Source: Chloroflexota bacterium
GTDB taxonomy: Bacteria; Chloroflexota; Limnocylindria; Limnocylindrales; CSP1-4
DNA length: 58,304 nt
Assembly: GCA_016191425.1 (NCBI GenBank)
Contig: JACPOR010000037.1
Span: 1 to 58,304, forward strand
Reading direction: 5' to 3'
The notes under the pieces are model-generated. The model did not search any database. It was given only the letters and a program-made list of their open reading frames with translations, and was not told the origin of the DNA. How positions within the stretch are numbered: the stretch's first letter is position 1; the number at the start of each line of letters is the position of its first letter. This document shows, one piece after another, positions 8,634 to 17,885 of this stretch. The translations under genes were made by a program, and so were the position numbers.

Positions 8634-9260
8634 ATGGATCAGATCCTCGGCACCATCGGAAGCGCGATCGGTTCCGTCCTGGACAACCCGGTCATCAAGT
8701 TCGGCTTCCAGATCGTCGCGATCTACTGGGCCATTCTCTGGCTGGCCGCCGCGTACTGGGCGTTCCGGGACATGCAGCTGCGCAGCGAAAACCCGATCGC
8801 TCCGTACCTGTCCGCCGCCTTCGTGATCGCCTTCACCCCGCTGCTGTTCCCGCTCGCCGTGTTTGCCTATCGGATCGTCCGCCCGCAGGAGCGGATCGGG
8901 GAGATCTACGAACGCAATCTCGCCGAGGAGGCGATGCTGGCCGAGATCGAAGCCGTCCGCCATTGCCCGACCTGCGATCGAACCGTCCACAGCGAGTGGA
9001 TCATCTGCCCGACCTGCCGGACACGCCTCAACCGCGTCTGCCCGAACTGCTCCAAGCTCGTCGGACTCGACTGGTCCCTGTGCGCGTGGTGCGGGCGCGA
9101 CTTCGAACGTCCCGAGATCGTCGCCACCTCGACGATCTCATCGTCCGCGCGCCAGGCGCTCGGCGCGGGCGAGGCGACTGCAGCGGTCCGATCGGCCATC
9201 CGACCGGCGGACACCCGTCCGACCCGCTCTCGCTCGGGCGATTCGCTCGCCGAGTCTTGA
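8634..9260 (+). CDS. Membrane protein with two zinc ribbons
   Basis: This 208-residue protein has two N-terminal membrane helices (near residues 18-42 and 60-82) and then a cytosolic part with two zinc ribbons (CPTC/CPTC near 110-130 and CPNC/CAWC near 140-160). The Ser/Thr/Arg tail is unstructured. The ATG at 8634 is the only good start; cggagg lies about 15 bases upstream, which is rather far. The stop overlaps the TTG start of the CPBP protease gene by four bases, so the two are probably translated together. The function is unknown; a membrane-anchored adaptor is plausible. Confidence 0.75.
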   Translation: MDQILGTIGSAIGSVLDNPVIKFGFQIVAIYWAILWLAAAYWAFRDMQLRSENPIAPYLSAAFVIAFTPLLFPLAVFAYRIVRPQERIGEIYERNLAEEAMLAEIEAVRHCPTCDRTVHSEWIICPTCRTRLNRVCPNCSKLVGLDWSLCAWCGRDFERPEIVATSTISSSARQALGAGEATAAVRSAIRPADTRPTRSRSGDSLAES

Positions 9261-10096
9261 CCGACCCGGCGTCCGATCTCGCGCCGGGTGTCGATCCGCC
9301 GGCCACGAGCCTGGGTCTGTTCCGGTTCACCATCGAGGGCCGTCAGGCCCCGGGCCTCTTCGTCTTCGGCTGGATTGCGATCCTCGTCGGCGGCTCGGCG
9401 TCCATCGTGGGCCTCCTGGCGGGCCGCAGTCTCGCGGGAACCCTCCTGTTCGCACTGGGCATGGCGATGCTCCTGGTCGCGCTCATCCTGCTGGGCGGCT
9501 CCCAGGCCATCGAGCGCCGTGCGGCTTTGGCGTCCTACGCGGGACCTTCTCCGATCCTCGTGTTCGCGGCCGTCGTCGTCGGTTGGTACATCAGCGCGAT
9601 CGTCCCGGATGGCATCGCAGCCCGCGAATTCGTGCGGGGTGCCGTCCTCGCCGCCCCGGTGGTCCTCGTGACGGCGGTCGTCGTCATCGCCCTGGTCGGC
9701 GCGATCGGCCAGCCGCCGGATGCGCCATTGCCGCCGACCGGTTCCTCGTCGGGGCTGCTCCTCAACCTCCTGACCGGCGCGCTGATCGCGCCCGTGTACG
9801 AGGAGCTGTTCTTCCGCGGTTTCACCCAGACCGCCTGGCGACGCATGGCGGGACCGACCCAGGCGATCGTGCGGTCGGCGGCCCTGTTCGCCCTTGTCCA
9901 TGCCATGGACCAGACCGGTGACACGTTCTCCGCCGCGCTCGGTGTCGCGGTCGTCGCCGCCGGAGCGAGACTTCCGGTTGCGCTGGCTCTCGGCCTGGTA
10001 TTCGAACGGCGCGGATCGCTATGGGCGGCCATCGGGTTGCATGCCACGTTCAACGCCGTCCTGCTCGTCGTCGCGGAGCGAGCGCTCAGCGTCTGA
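9257..10096 (+). CDS. CPBP family intramembrane metalloprotease
   Basis: The 279-residue multi-pass protein carries the three CPBP/CAAX-protease (ABI) motifs. These are EELFFRG (EExxxR), FALVHA (FxxxH) and a third region with GLHATFN near the C-terminus. These residues bind the metal and cut substrates within the membrane in this family. The start is taken as TTG at 9257 because it overlaps the previous stop as TTGA and no ATG or GTG lies before the first membrane segment. The substrate is unknown. The gene ends directly before a long tandem array. Confidence 0.87.
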   Translation: MTDPASDLAPGVDPPATSLGLFRFTIEGRQAPGLFVFGWIAILVGGSASIVGLLAGRSLAGTLLFALGMAMLLVALILLGGSQAIERRAALASYAGPSPILVFAAVVVGWYISAIVPDGIAAREFVRGAVLAAPVVLVTAVVVIALVGAIGQPPDAPLPPTGSSSGLLLNLLTGALIAPVYEELFFRGFTQTAWRRMAGPTQAIVRSAALFALVHAMDQTGDTFSAALGVAVVAAGARLPVALALGLVFERRGSLWAAIGLHATFNAVLLVVAERALSV

Positions 10097-10101
10097 CGCG
10101 C

Positions 10102-10311
10102 CGCCGCGACCTGCCAGGTGCCGAGCCACCTGCGACGCGCCGCCGCCACCTGCGGCTCGCCGCCGCGACCTGCGACTCGCCGCCGCGAGGCGGCTCGACC
10201 GCCGCGACCTGCGACTCGCCGCCGCGAGGCGGCTCGACCGCCGCGACGTGCGACGCCCCGCCGCGAGGCGGCTCGACCGCCGCGACGTGCGACGCCCCGC
10301 CGCGAGGCGAT
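10102..10311. repeat. 39-bp tandem repeat array after the CPBP gene
   Basis: About four copies of a 39-bp unit (ccgccgcgaggcggctcga plus gacctgcgactcg or gacgtgcgacgcc) follow the CPBP stop by a few bases. The left side is more degenerate and the right side more regular, as expected of an array that grows at one end. The unit contains the palindrome ccgcgaggcgg. Confidence 0.9.
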
Positions 10312-10412
10312 CCACAGGAACGCGCCGGGATGTCCGAGGACGTTCTCCGCCACTTCGTTGGTCGGCGATCCGCGATGCAGCGCACGTTGACCATCCGGTG
10401 AGCGCTACCCGA

Positions 10413-10418
10413 TAGGCT
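10413..10418 (+). promoter_or_regulatory. Possible -10 box upstream of radC
   Basis: The hexamer taggct precedes an ATG at 10424 by five bases. That ATG opens only a 60-codon frame out of phase with radC, so if transcription starts here it would give radC a leader of roughly 100 bases. The rest of 10312-10523 holds nothing else that I could support. Confidence 0.3.
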
Positions 10419-10523
10419 GCGCCATGTCCTCGGGTCCGGATGGCGGGGGGAATCGGCGGGCTTCCGTCGTTCGGGCCCCGGGGACACCAGCCCGTCGATC
10501 GATGCCCGAGATGGAGCCCCACG

Positions 10524-11276
10524 ATGCCCGACACGTCCACGGATCAACACGAAAGTCGGGCTGGCCGGACCCTTCGCGAGCTGCCCGCCGCGGAGCGCCC
10601 GCGTGAGCGCATGGAACTTCGAGGTGCCGCGGGCCTCAATTCGGCCGAGTTGATCGGGCTGATCTGGGGCTCCGGATCGCGTGGTCGCTCGGCCGTGGAC
10701 CTGGCCGCGGATGCCATCGCCCGGTTCGACGGGCTGACCGGGCTGGCCCGGGCATCCGGCCTGGAATTGGAAGGTATCGCGGGGGTCGGATCCGCCCGCG
10801 CTGCCCAGCTCCAGGCCGCGTTCGAGCTCGGCCGGCGGCTCCTTGCCGACTGGCCAACGGCGCGATGGACCGTCCGGTCGCCGAGCGACGTCGCCGACCG
10901 CCTCGTGTTGCAGATGGGTCGCCTGGAACGCGAGGAACTCCGGGTCGTGGTCCTGAACACCAAGAACGTGGTCCAGCGCGTCGTGACCGCGTATCAGGGC
11001 AATCTCAGCGCGTCGGTGGTTCGGGTCGGGGAGCTGTTTCGCGACGCGGTCCGACTGACCGCCGCCGGGATCATCCTGGTCCACAACCATCCATCAGGCG
11101 ATCCGACACCCTCGCCGGATGATCTCCACCTCACGGCCGAGGCCCTGGCCGCCGGCCGCCTGCTGGACATCAACGTCCTTGACCACCTGGTCATCGGCCA
11201 TGACGCCTGGACATCATTGCGTGACCGCGGCATTGCCTTCGACCGCCCGGGGATCCCGCCGGGCCGCGTCGCGTAG
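10524..11276 (+). CDS. radC: RadC family JAMM/MPN-domain protein
   Basis: The 250-residue protein has the N-terminal UPF0758/RadC region (RERMELRGAAGLNSAEL) and a helix-hairpin-helix (GIAGVGSARAAQL). The C-terminal JAMM metal site HNHPSGDPTPSPDD has both His and the Asp in place and is preceded by VGELF with the partner Glu. RadC was named as a DNA repair protein, but its biochemical role is unsettled. The frame is open up to ATG 10440, yet the ATG at 10524 has ggag seven bases upstream and lies closer to the family start. The stop codon lies within a 20-bp tandem repeat. Confidence 0.88.
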   Translation: MPDTSTDQHESRAGRTLRELPAAERPRERMELRGAAGLNSAELIGLIWGSGSRGRSAVDLAADAIARFDGLTGLARASGLELEGIAGVGSARAAQLQAAFELGRRLLADWPTARWTVRSPSDVADRLVLQMGRLEREELRVVVLNTKNVVQRVVTAYQGNLSASVVRVGELFRDAVRLTAAGIILVHNHPSGDPTPSPDDLHLTAEALAAGRLLDINVLDHLVIGHDAWTSLRDRGIAFDRPGIPPGRVA

Positions 11277-11323
11277 GACCGCCAGTCGTCGCGTAGGGCC
11301 GCCAGTCGTCGCGTAGGGCCGCC
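11267..11323. repeat. 20-bp tandem repeat swallowing the radC stop codon
   Basis: Units of cgtcgcgtagggccgccagt begin at 11267, 11287 and 11307, the last one truncated. The first holds the final codons of radC and its TAG (11274-11276). Each further copy repeats the stop. The 3' end of the gene thus appears to be the seed of the array. Confidence 0.9.
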
Positions 11324-11370
11324 GTGCCACGGAAGCGGCGCAAGCGGTTCTCGATCGTTCCGAATATCCT

Positions 11371-11399
11371 TTGGTCAATCGATAGTATCAACGTGATCT
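11371..11399 (+). promoter_or_regulatory. AT-richer promoter/operator region of the marR-ABC unit
   Basis: This short region is clearly richer in A and T than its surroundings. A ttggtc box (11371-11376) and a tgatct box (11394-11399) lie 17 bases apart, and tagtat (11383-11388) could serve as an alternative -10. Imperfect inverted arms tccttt (11368-11373) and aaagga (11399-11404) flank it, as expected for a MarR dimer site overlapping its own promoter. The link to MarR is inference. Confidence 0.5.
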
Positions 11400-11430
11400 A
11401 AAGGACCAACGCCGAACCTTGGAACGATCC

Positions 11431-11899
11431 ATGCTGCTCGCCGAGCTGATCGAGGAGCTGACCTCGCACACGCCGGCAGGCGTGATGCGCTATCTCCGGC
11501 ATTGGTCGGCGGGGCCGTTGAGCCTCGTCCATCTCCACGTCCTGACCGTGCTGGAGAGCGAAGGCCCCCTTCACGATGCGAGGGCTAGCCGAATCCCTCG
11601 ACGTGTCCCAGGCGAGCGCCACCGGGATCGTCGATCGCATGCAGCGGCGCGACCTCGTTGAACGGAGTCACGATCCCGACGACCGGCGCGTCGTGCGGGT
11701 CTCCCTGACCGAGACGGGCCGGCGCCTGATCGACGGCGTCGCGGCCGAACGGCGCGGGCGCCTCGGCCTGCTCCTCGATCGCCTGACCGACGACGAGCTG
11801 GCCGGGTTCCTGCAGGGCGCCCGGGCGCTTCGTCGGGCCCGCGATTCCCACTTCGCCGACATGGCCGATGCCCCAGGCGCCGCGGGGCCGGCTCGATGA
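11431..11899 (+). pseudogene. MarR family regulator interrupted by a one-base frameshift
   Basis: Two open frames together give one MarR protein of about 155 residues. The first runs from 11431 (MLLAELIEELTSH to VLESEGPLH). The second takes over at 11576 (MRGLAESLDVSQASATGIVDRM) and contains the winged helix with the DDRR wing motif. Removing one base from the ccccctt run at 11565-11571 restores GPLTMRGLAE, the usual family sequence. The lesion could be a sequencing or assembly error in the homopolymer, or a real null mutation. The stop overlaps the ATG of the ABC gene (ATGA). MarR proteins usually repress such exporter operons. Confidence 0.8.
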
Positions 11900-13623
11900 C
11901 CGGCATCCTGCGGACGTATCTCGGGCCGTATCGCCGGCCGATCGCCCTGGTGCTGATCCTGCTCCTGGCGCAGGCCTTCGCCAACCTCTACCTGCCGGCG
12001 CTCTATGCCGACATCATCAACAACGGTGTGGCAAAAGGGGACACCGCGTACATCGTCCAGACCGGCGGCCTGATGCTGGGCGTGACATTCCTGCTCGGGA
12101 TTGCCTCGATCGTCGGGGTCTACTGGAGCGCCCGCGTGTCGATGGGATTTGGGCGTGACCTGCGCGGCGCGATCTTCCGATCCGTGGAGTCGTTCAGCCA
12201 GATCGAGGTCAACCAGTTTGGGGCCGCGAGCCTGATCACGAGGAACACGAACGACGTCCAGCAGATCCAGCAGCTGGTCCTGCTGGCCCTGAACGTCATG
12301 ATCTCGGCCCCGATCCTGACGATCGGCGGGGTCATCATGGCCCTCCGCCAGGACGTCCCGCTCTCGGGGCTGCTACTCGTGATCATCCCGCTGATGGCGC
12401 TCCTCATCGGCTTCGTCATGTCGCGGGCGATCCCTCTCTTCCAGGCGGTCCAGAAGAAGCTCGATCGCCTCAACCTGGTCATGCGCGAGACACTGGCCGG
12501 GGTCAGGGTGATCCGGGCCTTCGTCCGGACGCGCCACGAGGAGGCGCGATTCGACGAGGCGAGCCTCGATCTCATGGACACGAGCCTCAAGGTCAACCGG
12601 CTGTTCGCGATCACCATCCCGAGCCTCATGGCGATCATGAACCTGTCGACCGTGGCGGTCCTCTACTTCGGGGCGTACCGCGTCGAGAGCGGGGCGATGC
12701 CGATCGGCAACCTGACGGCGTTCCTCCAGTACATCCTCCAGATCCTCTTCGCGATCATGACCGCGGTGATCATGTTCGTGATGGTCCCCCGGGCTGTCGT
12801 CTCGGGCGGGCGCATTCGGGACGTGCTGGACACCATCCCGTCGATCAAGGATCCGGTGACGCCGCGCGCCCCGGCTCGTCGCGGTCGGGTGGAATTCCGG
12901 AACGCCGAATTCCGCTACCCGGGAGCAGAGGAGGCGGTGCTCCGGCAGATCTCGTTCGAGGCCAATCCGGGCGAGATGACGGCGATCGTCGGAAGCACCG
13001 GCAGCGGGAAGTCGACGCTCATCAACCTCATCCCGCGTCTCTACGACGCCACGGCCGGCACCGTCCTCGTGGACGATGTCGACGTCCGCGACATGGATCG
13101 GCAGGACCTCTGGGCGCGAATCGGATTCGTGCCGCAGCGGGCCTTCCTGTTCGGCGGAACGGTCGCCTCGAATCTCCGGATTGGCGACGCCGAGGCGGAC
13201 GAAGCCACGATCTGGCGATCTCTCGAGATCGCCCAGGCCAAGGCATTCGTCACGGCCATGCCGGAGGGCCTCGAGGCGCCCATCGCCCAGGGCGGCACCA
13301 ACGTGTCGGGTGGCCAGCGCCAGCGCCTGGCCATCGCCCGGGCCATCGCGAAGCGCCCCGACATCTACATCTTCGATGACAGCTTCTCGGCGCTCGACTT
13401 CCGGACAGACGCGCGGTTGCGGGCGGCCATCCGGCGCGAGCTCGGTGACGCCACCAGCATCATCGTGGCCCAGCGTGTGGGGACCATCCTCCATGCCGAC
13501 CGGATCGTGGTCCTGGATAACGGCGGAATCGCGGGCGTCGGAACGCACGAGGAGCTCATGCGATCCTGCGTGACCTACCAGGAGATCGTGCTCTCGCAGC
13601 TCACCGGGGAGGAGGTCGCGTGA
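11896..13623 (+). CDS. ABC exporter subunit with degenerate ATP site (TM287-like)
   Basis: The 575-residue half-transporter has six membrane helices in residues 1-290 and a nucleotide-binding domain from about 330. It shows Walker A GSTGSGKST, signature VSGGQRQR and Walker B IYIFDDSFSALD. The usual catalytic Glu after Walker B is Asp (FDD). This is known for the degenerate-site partner of heterodimeric exporters such as Thermotoga TM287. Its expected partner is the next gene, joined by a GTGA overlap. Together they would export drugs or lipids at the cell membrane, most likely under MarR control. Confidence 0.92.
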   Translation: MTGILRTYLGPYRRPIALVLILLLAQAFANLYLPALYADIINNGVAKGDTAYIVQTGGLMLGVTFLLGIASIVGVYWSARVSMGFGRDLRGAIFRSVESFSQIEVNQFGAASLITRNTNDVQQIQQLVLLALNVMISAPILTIGGVIMALRQDVPLSGLLLVIIPLMALLIGFVMSRAIPLFQAVQKKLDRLNLVMRETLAGVRVIRAFVRTRHEEARFDEASLDLMDTSLKVNRLFAITIPSLMAIMNLSTVAVLYFGAYRVESGAMPIGNLTAFLQYILQILFAIMTAVIMFVMVPRAVVSGGRIRDVLDTIPSIKDPVTPRAPARRGRVEFRNAEFRYPGAEEAVLRQISFEANPGEMTAIVGSTGSGKSTLINLIPRLYDATAGTVLVDDVDVRDMDRQDLWARIGFVPQRAFLFGGTVASNLRIGDAEADEATIWRSLEIAQAKAFVTAMPEGLEAPIAQGGTNVSGGQRQRLAIARAIAKRPDIYIFDDSFSALDFRTDARLRAAIRRELGDATSIIVAQRVGTILHADRIVVLDNGGIAGVGTHEELMRSCVTYQEIVLSQLTGEEVA

Positions 13624-15477
13624 GCGGACCGATGGGTGCCCGCCCGAGCGGCTCCGGCGCAAACCGCGGCCCCGATCCCGGCCGCCCCGGTGCTCCAGGT
13701 GGGCTCGCGAGTCCCCCTCCCGGCCGCCGGCCGATGGGCCATGGCGGCCCCGGGATGATGTTCATGCAGGCCCCGGCGGCCCGCTCGAAGGACTTCCGCG
13801 GATCGTTCCGCCGCCTGCTCGGCGAGCTGCGCCCGGAGCGGCCGCTGATCGGCGCTGTCATCGTTCTCGCCATCATCAGCGTGGCCTTCGCGGTCATCGG
13901 ACCCAAGCTCCTGGGCAACGCCACCAACGTCCTGTTCGAGGGCGTGATCGGCAAGAACCTGCCGATCGGGGCGTCCAAGGACCAGATCGTCGCGGGCCTT
14001 CGGGCACAAGGCCAGGACACCTTTGCCGAGATGCTGAGCAGCATGGATGTGACGCCCGGCGTGGGAGTGGACTTCGGCGCGCTCTCGGCCATCCTGGCGA
14101 TCGTCGCCGTGGTCTACCTGCTCAGCTCAGTCTTCAGCTGGGCCCAGACCTACATCATGGCCGGAGTCACGCAGCGCACGGTCTATCGACTTCGTGAACG
14201 GGTCGACGCCAAACTCGGACGCCTGCCCCTGGCCTATTTCGACCACCAGTCGCGCGGCGACATCCTCAGCCGCGTGACCAACGACATCGACAACATCAGC
14301 CAGACCCTCCAACAGAGCCTGACGCAGTTGATCACGTCGGTCCTCACGGTGCTCGGCGTCCTTCTCGTCATGCTCACGATCAGCCCGCTGCTGGCCGTCG
14401 TGTCGCTGCTGGGACCTCTATGAGGCGAGCTATCGTGCCCAGTTCATCTCCGGGATCATCCAGCCGGCGCTGACCTTCGTGTCCAACCTCAACTACGTGG
14501 CCGTTGCGGTGATCGGCGGGGTGCGGGTTGCCAGCGGGCAGCTCTCCCTCGGCGATGTGCAGGCGTTCATCCAGTACTCCCGCCAGTTCACCTTCCCGAT
14601 CATCCAGGCCGCCTCGATTGCGAACGTGCTCCAGAGTGCGGTCGCATCCGCGGAGCGCGTCTTCGAGCTCCTGGACCAGGAGGAGGAGCCGCCCGATGAG
14701 GGCGAGCCCGGCCTGCGTCTCTCACCGGTCGGCCACATCGCCTTCAGGGATGTCGCCTTTCGGTATGAGCCGGGCAAGCCCCTCATCGAGGGCCTCAACC
14801 TCGAGGTCGCGCCGGGACGCCGGGTTGCCATCGTCGGCCCGACGGGGGCCGGCAAGACAACCCTGGTGAACCTCCTGATGCGGTTCTACGACGTCACATC
14901 CGGGGTGATCGAGCTCGATGGCGTCGATATCCGGCTGCTCGCCCGGGATGATCTGCGCCGAGCGTTCGGGATGGTCCTCCAGGACGCATGGCTCTTCAAC
15001 GGGACGATCCGCGAGAACATCGCCTACGGCAAGGATCACGAGGTCTCCGCGGAACGACTCGCCGACGCGGCCGAGGCCGCGCACGTGGATCACTTCGTCC
15101 GGACGTTGCCCGACGGCTATGAGACGGTCCTTGACGATGACGCGACGAACGTCTCGCAGGGCGAGAAGCAGCTCCTCACCATCGCCCGGGCCTTCATCGC
15201 CGACCCGCAGATCCTGATCCTCGACGAGGCCACGTCGTCGGTCGACACGCGGACCGAGGTTCTGATCCAGCGAGCCATGGCCCGCCTGATGGAGGGTCGG
15301 ACCGCCTTCGTCATCGCGCATCGCCTGTCCACGATCCGGGACGCCGACCTGATCCTGGTGATGAACGAGGGCAGCATCGTGGAGCAGGGCACCCACGAGG
15401 AGCTACTCGCAGCCCGTGGTTTCTACCACGAACTCTATGCAAGCCAATTCGAGGAGGCCCTCGACCCGGTCGCATAG
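13620..15477 (+). pseudogene. ABC exporter partner subunit (TM288-like) with internal deletion and frameshift
   Basis: The first part (13620 to stop at 14423) has a Gly/Pro-rich N-terminus and the first membrane helices, ending LLAVVSLL. The frame then changes, and downstream codons from about 14428 read [10 protein letters not shown] and continue through the last helices. The ATPase domain follows, with Walker [10 protein letters not shown], signature VSQGEKQ and Walker [13 protein letters not shown] to 15477. Family members have roughly 60 residues between these two points, so about 180-190 bases (a number leaving 2 when divided by 3) appear to be missing. Here the catalytic Glu is present and the signature is the degenerate one, which complements the preceding gene. 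Either a real null allele or an assembly deletion. Confidence 0.85.
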
Positions 15478-15514
15478 GGCAACCTGTCACCGGGCCCCGG
15501 TCCCGGGTCGTGGG

Positions 15515-15520
15515 TATACT
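15515..15520 (+). promoter_or_regulatory. Likely -10 box of mreBC
   Basis: The hexamer tatact in the context gggtatact lies about 70 bases before the mreB ATG. The same gggtatact string precedes wbpD at 22492-22500. No matching -35 box is evident in either case. Confidence 0.6.
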
Positions 15521-15588
15521 GCTCGGGCTCCGACGGGCCCGCACAGCATTGCCGGGAGCCGCCGGCCGTTCGAGGTTCCCCATCCCGC

Positions 15589-16570
15589 ATGCTTGATCGC
15601 CTGATCGGCCTCTTCTCTCGCGATATCGGTATCGACCTCGGGACCGCGAACACGCTCGTCCACGTCCGTGACCGTGGGATCGTCATCAGCGAGCCGTCGG
15701 TCGTCGCCATCGAGGCGCGCACCAAGCGCGTCCTGGCCATCGGCGCCGAGGCCAAGCGGATGGTCGGCCGGACCCCGGCCAACATCATCGCGGTCCGTCC
15801 ACTCCGCGATGGCGTCATCAGCGACTTCGACGTCACCGAGCAGATGATCAAGTACTTCGTGGACCGGGTCCATGACCGGATCGGCCTCATCGCCCGGCCG
15901 CGGATGCTCATCGGCATCCCATCCGGTGTCACCGAGGTGGAGAAGCGGGCCGTCAAGGACGCAGCACTCAACGCCGGGGCCCGATGGGCTCGACTCATCG
16001 AGGAGCCCATGGCCGCCGGAGGTCGCGGTCATCAGCCTCGGCGGCATCGTGGTGAGCCGCTCGATCCGCATCGGTGGCGACGAGATGGACCAGGACATCG
16101 TCAACTTCGCCCGGCGCGAGTACAACCTCCTCCTCGGCGAGCGGACCGCAGAGGACATCAAGGTCGCCATCGGCTCCGCCTACCCGGGGGAGTGGGACCA
16201 GCAACGGGTGAACCTGCGCGGACGCGACCTGCTGACCGGCCTTCCCCGGAGCGTCGAGGTCGGCGCCGACCAGATCCGCGAGGCCATCGAGCCATCGGTC
16301 GCCCAGATCGTCGACACGATCCGCGACACGATCGAGGAGACACCCCCGGAACTCGTCGCCGACATCATGGACCAGGGCATCGTCATCGCCGGCGGCGGGG
16401 CGCTTCTCGCCGGGCTCGACCGTCGGGTGGCGGAGGCAACCCAGATGCCGGTCCACATCGCCGACGATCCATTGACCTGCGTTGCTCGCGGGACGGGCAT
16501 CGTGCTCCAGGAGATGGCATCGATGGAGCGCGTCCTCGTGACCGAGACGTACATCCGGCCGCCGCGCTGA
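15589..16570 (+). pseudogene. mreB: MreB rod-shape actin homologue, broken by an internal deletion
   Basis: The first frame from 15589 gives a normal MreB N-terminus, including [13 protein letters not shown] (phosphate-1 loop) and [15 protein letters not shown], up to EEPMAA near 16017. The protein then continues in another frame from about 16020 as [11 protein letters not shown] through [14 protein letters not shown]-type and [10 protein letters not shown] motifs to 16570. About 24 codons (near 71 bases) are missing between these points. They include the DIGGGTT phosphate-2 ATP-binding motif. MreB is a membrane-associated filament that directs wall synthesis. Because mreC follows intact, an assembly deletion is a serious possibility. 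Confidence 0.88.
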
Positions 16571-16616
16571 CGACGATGTCGCCGAGCGACGCCGTCATCG
16601 TGGTCGTCGTGTCGTC

Positions 16617-17570
16617 GTGAGCGCCATCTTCGCCAACCGGCCGGCCCGCCGCCGAGCTGTCGGCTACCTCTCCGTCCTCATCGCGAGCCTGCTGATGCTG
16701 GCAGCGTCGGCGAGCCCGGTGATCCTCAATCTGCAACAGGGTCTCGGCTTCGCCTTCCGGCCCGTCCAGAGTGCCCTCGATGGCTTCGGGCACGACCTGA
16801 GCTCCATCGCCACCGCGGTCGGCGAGATCGACACCCTTCGAACCGAGAACGAGAGCCTCAGGGCCGAGAACGACCGGATCCAGCAGCAGGTCCGGCAGGC
16901 CGAGGAGATCCGCCGACAGAATGACCTCCTCACGGGCCTGCTCCAGCTCCGCAACGGCCTCGACTACTCGACGGTCGCCGCTGCCGTCATCGCCCGCGAG
17001 TCCCTGGAGGTCCAGCAGCGGGTCACCCTGGATCGCGGTACCGACGATGGGATCATCGTCGGCGATGTCGTCATCGCCGCCGGCGGGGCCCTGGTGGGCC
17101 GTGTTGTCGACGTCCGGCCGTCGTCGTCGATCGTTCAGTTGATCAGCGACTCCGGATCGACCGTCATCGGGCAACTGCTCACCAGTGCCGCGACGGGCGA
17201 GGTCACCGGTCAACTGCCGAACAGCCTGATCATGCGGAACATCGACGCCGCGACTGCGGTGGGGCTGGGCGAGGAGGTCGTGACGGCCGGCATCGAGCTC
17301 AGTGGCGGCATCCGCTCGCCCTACCCGAAGGGGCTCGTGATCGGCCGGATCATCGATGTCCGGCGCGACGCCAACGAGGTCGTCCAGACGGCGTTCGTCG
17401 AGCCGGCCGTGACCCTTGACCGGCTCGAGTTCGTCCTCGTCATCCTCGACTACCAGGGTGGCCTGCCCGCGCCCGAGGAGCAGCCGACCACGTGCCGCCC
17501 GAACGCCGACGGGACGATCCCCGGCGGCGAACAACCCTGTATCGAACCCTCGCCGAAGCCATCGCCCTGA
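16617..17570 (+). CDS. mreC: Rod shape-determining protein MreC
   Basis: The 317-residue protein has a short cytosolic N-terminus, one membrane helix (residues ~14-36), a coiled coil (residues ~68-105, rich in Glu/Arg/Gln) and the two-lobed beta domain of MreC. Visible marks are [21 protein letters not shown] and [11 protein letters not shown]. MreC links MreB filaments to the periplasmic or wall-facing synthases. The tail is Pro-rich. The GTG start at 16617 lies 47 bases after the mreB stop. mreD and rodA do not follow; instead a hairpin and an exported protein gene come next. Confidence 0.92.
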   Translation: MSAIFANRPARRRAVGYLSVLIASLLMLAASASPVILNLQQGLGFAFRPVQSALDGFGHDLSSIATAVGEIDTLRTENESLRAENDRIQQQVRQAEEIRRQNDLLTGLLQLRNGLDYSTVAAAVIARESLEVQQRVTLDRGTDDGIIVGDVVIAAGGALVGRVVDVRPSSSIVQLISDSGSTVIGQLLTSAATGEVTGQLPNSLIMRNIDAATAVGLGEEVVTAGIELSGGIRSPYPKGLVIGRIIDVRRDANEVVQTAFVEPAVTLDRLEFVLVILDYQGGLPAPEEQPTTCRPNADGTIPGGEQPCIEPSPKPSP

Positions 17571-17885
17571 ACCATCGTCGACGACCGCGACGGCCGTCGG
17601 TTCCGCGGTGCGTGGCCCCCGCTGCCCGGCGCGCCGCCGGGCCCAGCAGGCCGCGGAGCCCGGCGGCCCGCGAAGCCCGGCCCGCGGTGGCCATGGTGTC
17701 CGGCGTGCCGGTTCCGACCCGGACCACTCCGAACCCTACCCCACTCCTCCGAACAGAGGCAGGCTGCGAGCCGATGGAGCCAGCCCCGCTGGTACCCCTG
17801 TCCGATTGAGGTTCCGGGCTTCGTCGACGAGGCTTGACTGCCAGATCACTTCGTGGTCACCACGGCTCGATCGGAGCTCTTCCCC
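17571..17885. other. Gene-free stretch between mreC and the CWB2 gene
   Basis: This spacer of about 315 bases contains a strong hairpin (17633-17667) and short cggcccgc repeats near 17660-17690. A more AT-rich stretch lies just before the CWB2 start. No gene, RNA or clear promoter box was supported. Confidence 0.5.
17633..17667 (+). terminator. Ten-base-pair hairpin after mreC
   Basis: The arms gccgccgggc (17633-17642) and gcccggcggc (17658-17667) are perfectly complementary with a 15-base loop, 62 bases after the mreC stop. There is no T-run. In such a GC-rich genome this may be a factor-dependent terminator. Confidence 0.45.

Noticed and set aside
10102-10311. Possible CRISPR array.
   Set aside because: The 39-bp units are directly adjacent without unique spacers, and no cas genes are near.
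10424-10606. A 60-codon frame with a box five bases before its ATG.
   Set aside because: It overlaps radC in another frame, is Arg/Pro-rich and has no homology that I recognise. The box is kept only as a possible radC promoter.
13620-16570. Programmed frameshifting in the second ABC gene or mreB.
   Set aside because: Both sites lack slippery heptamers, and conserved residues are missing, so these are deletions, not recoding sites.
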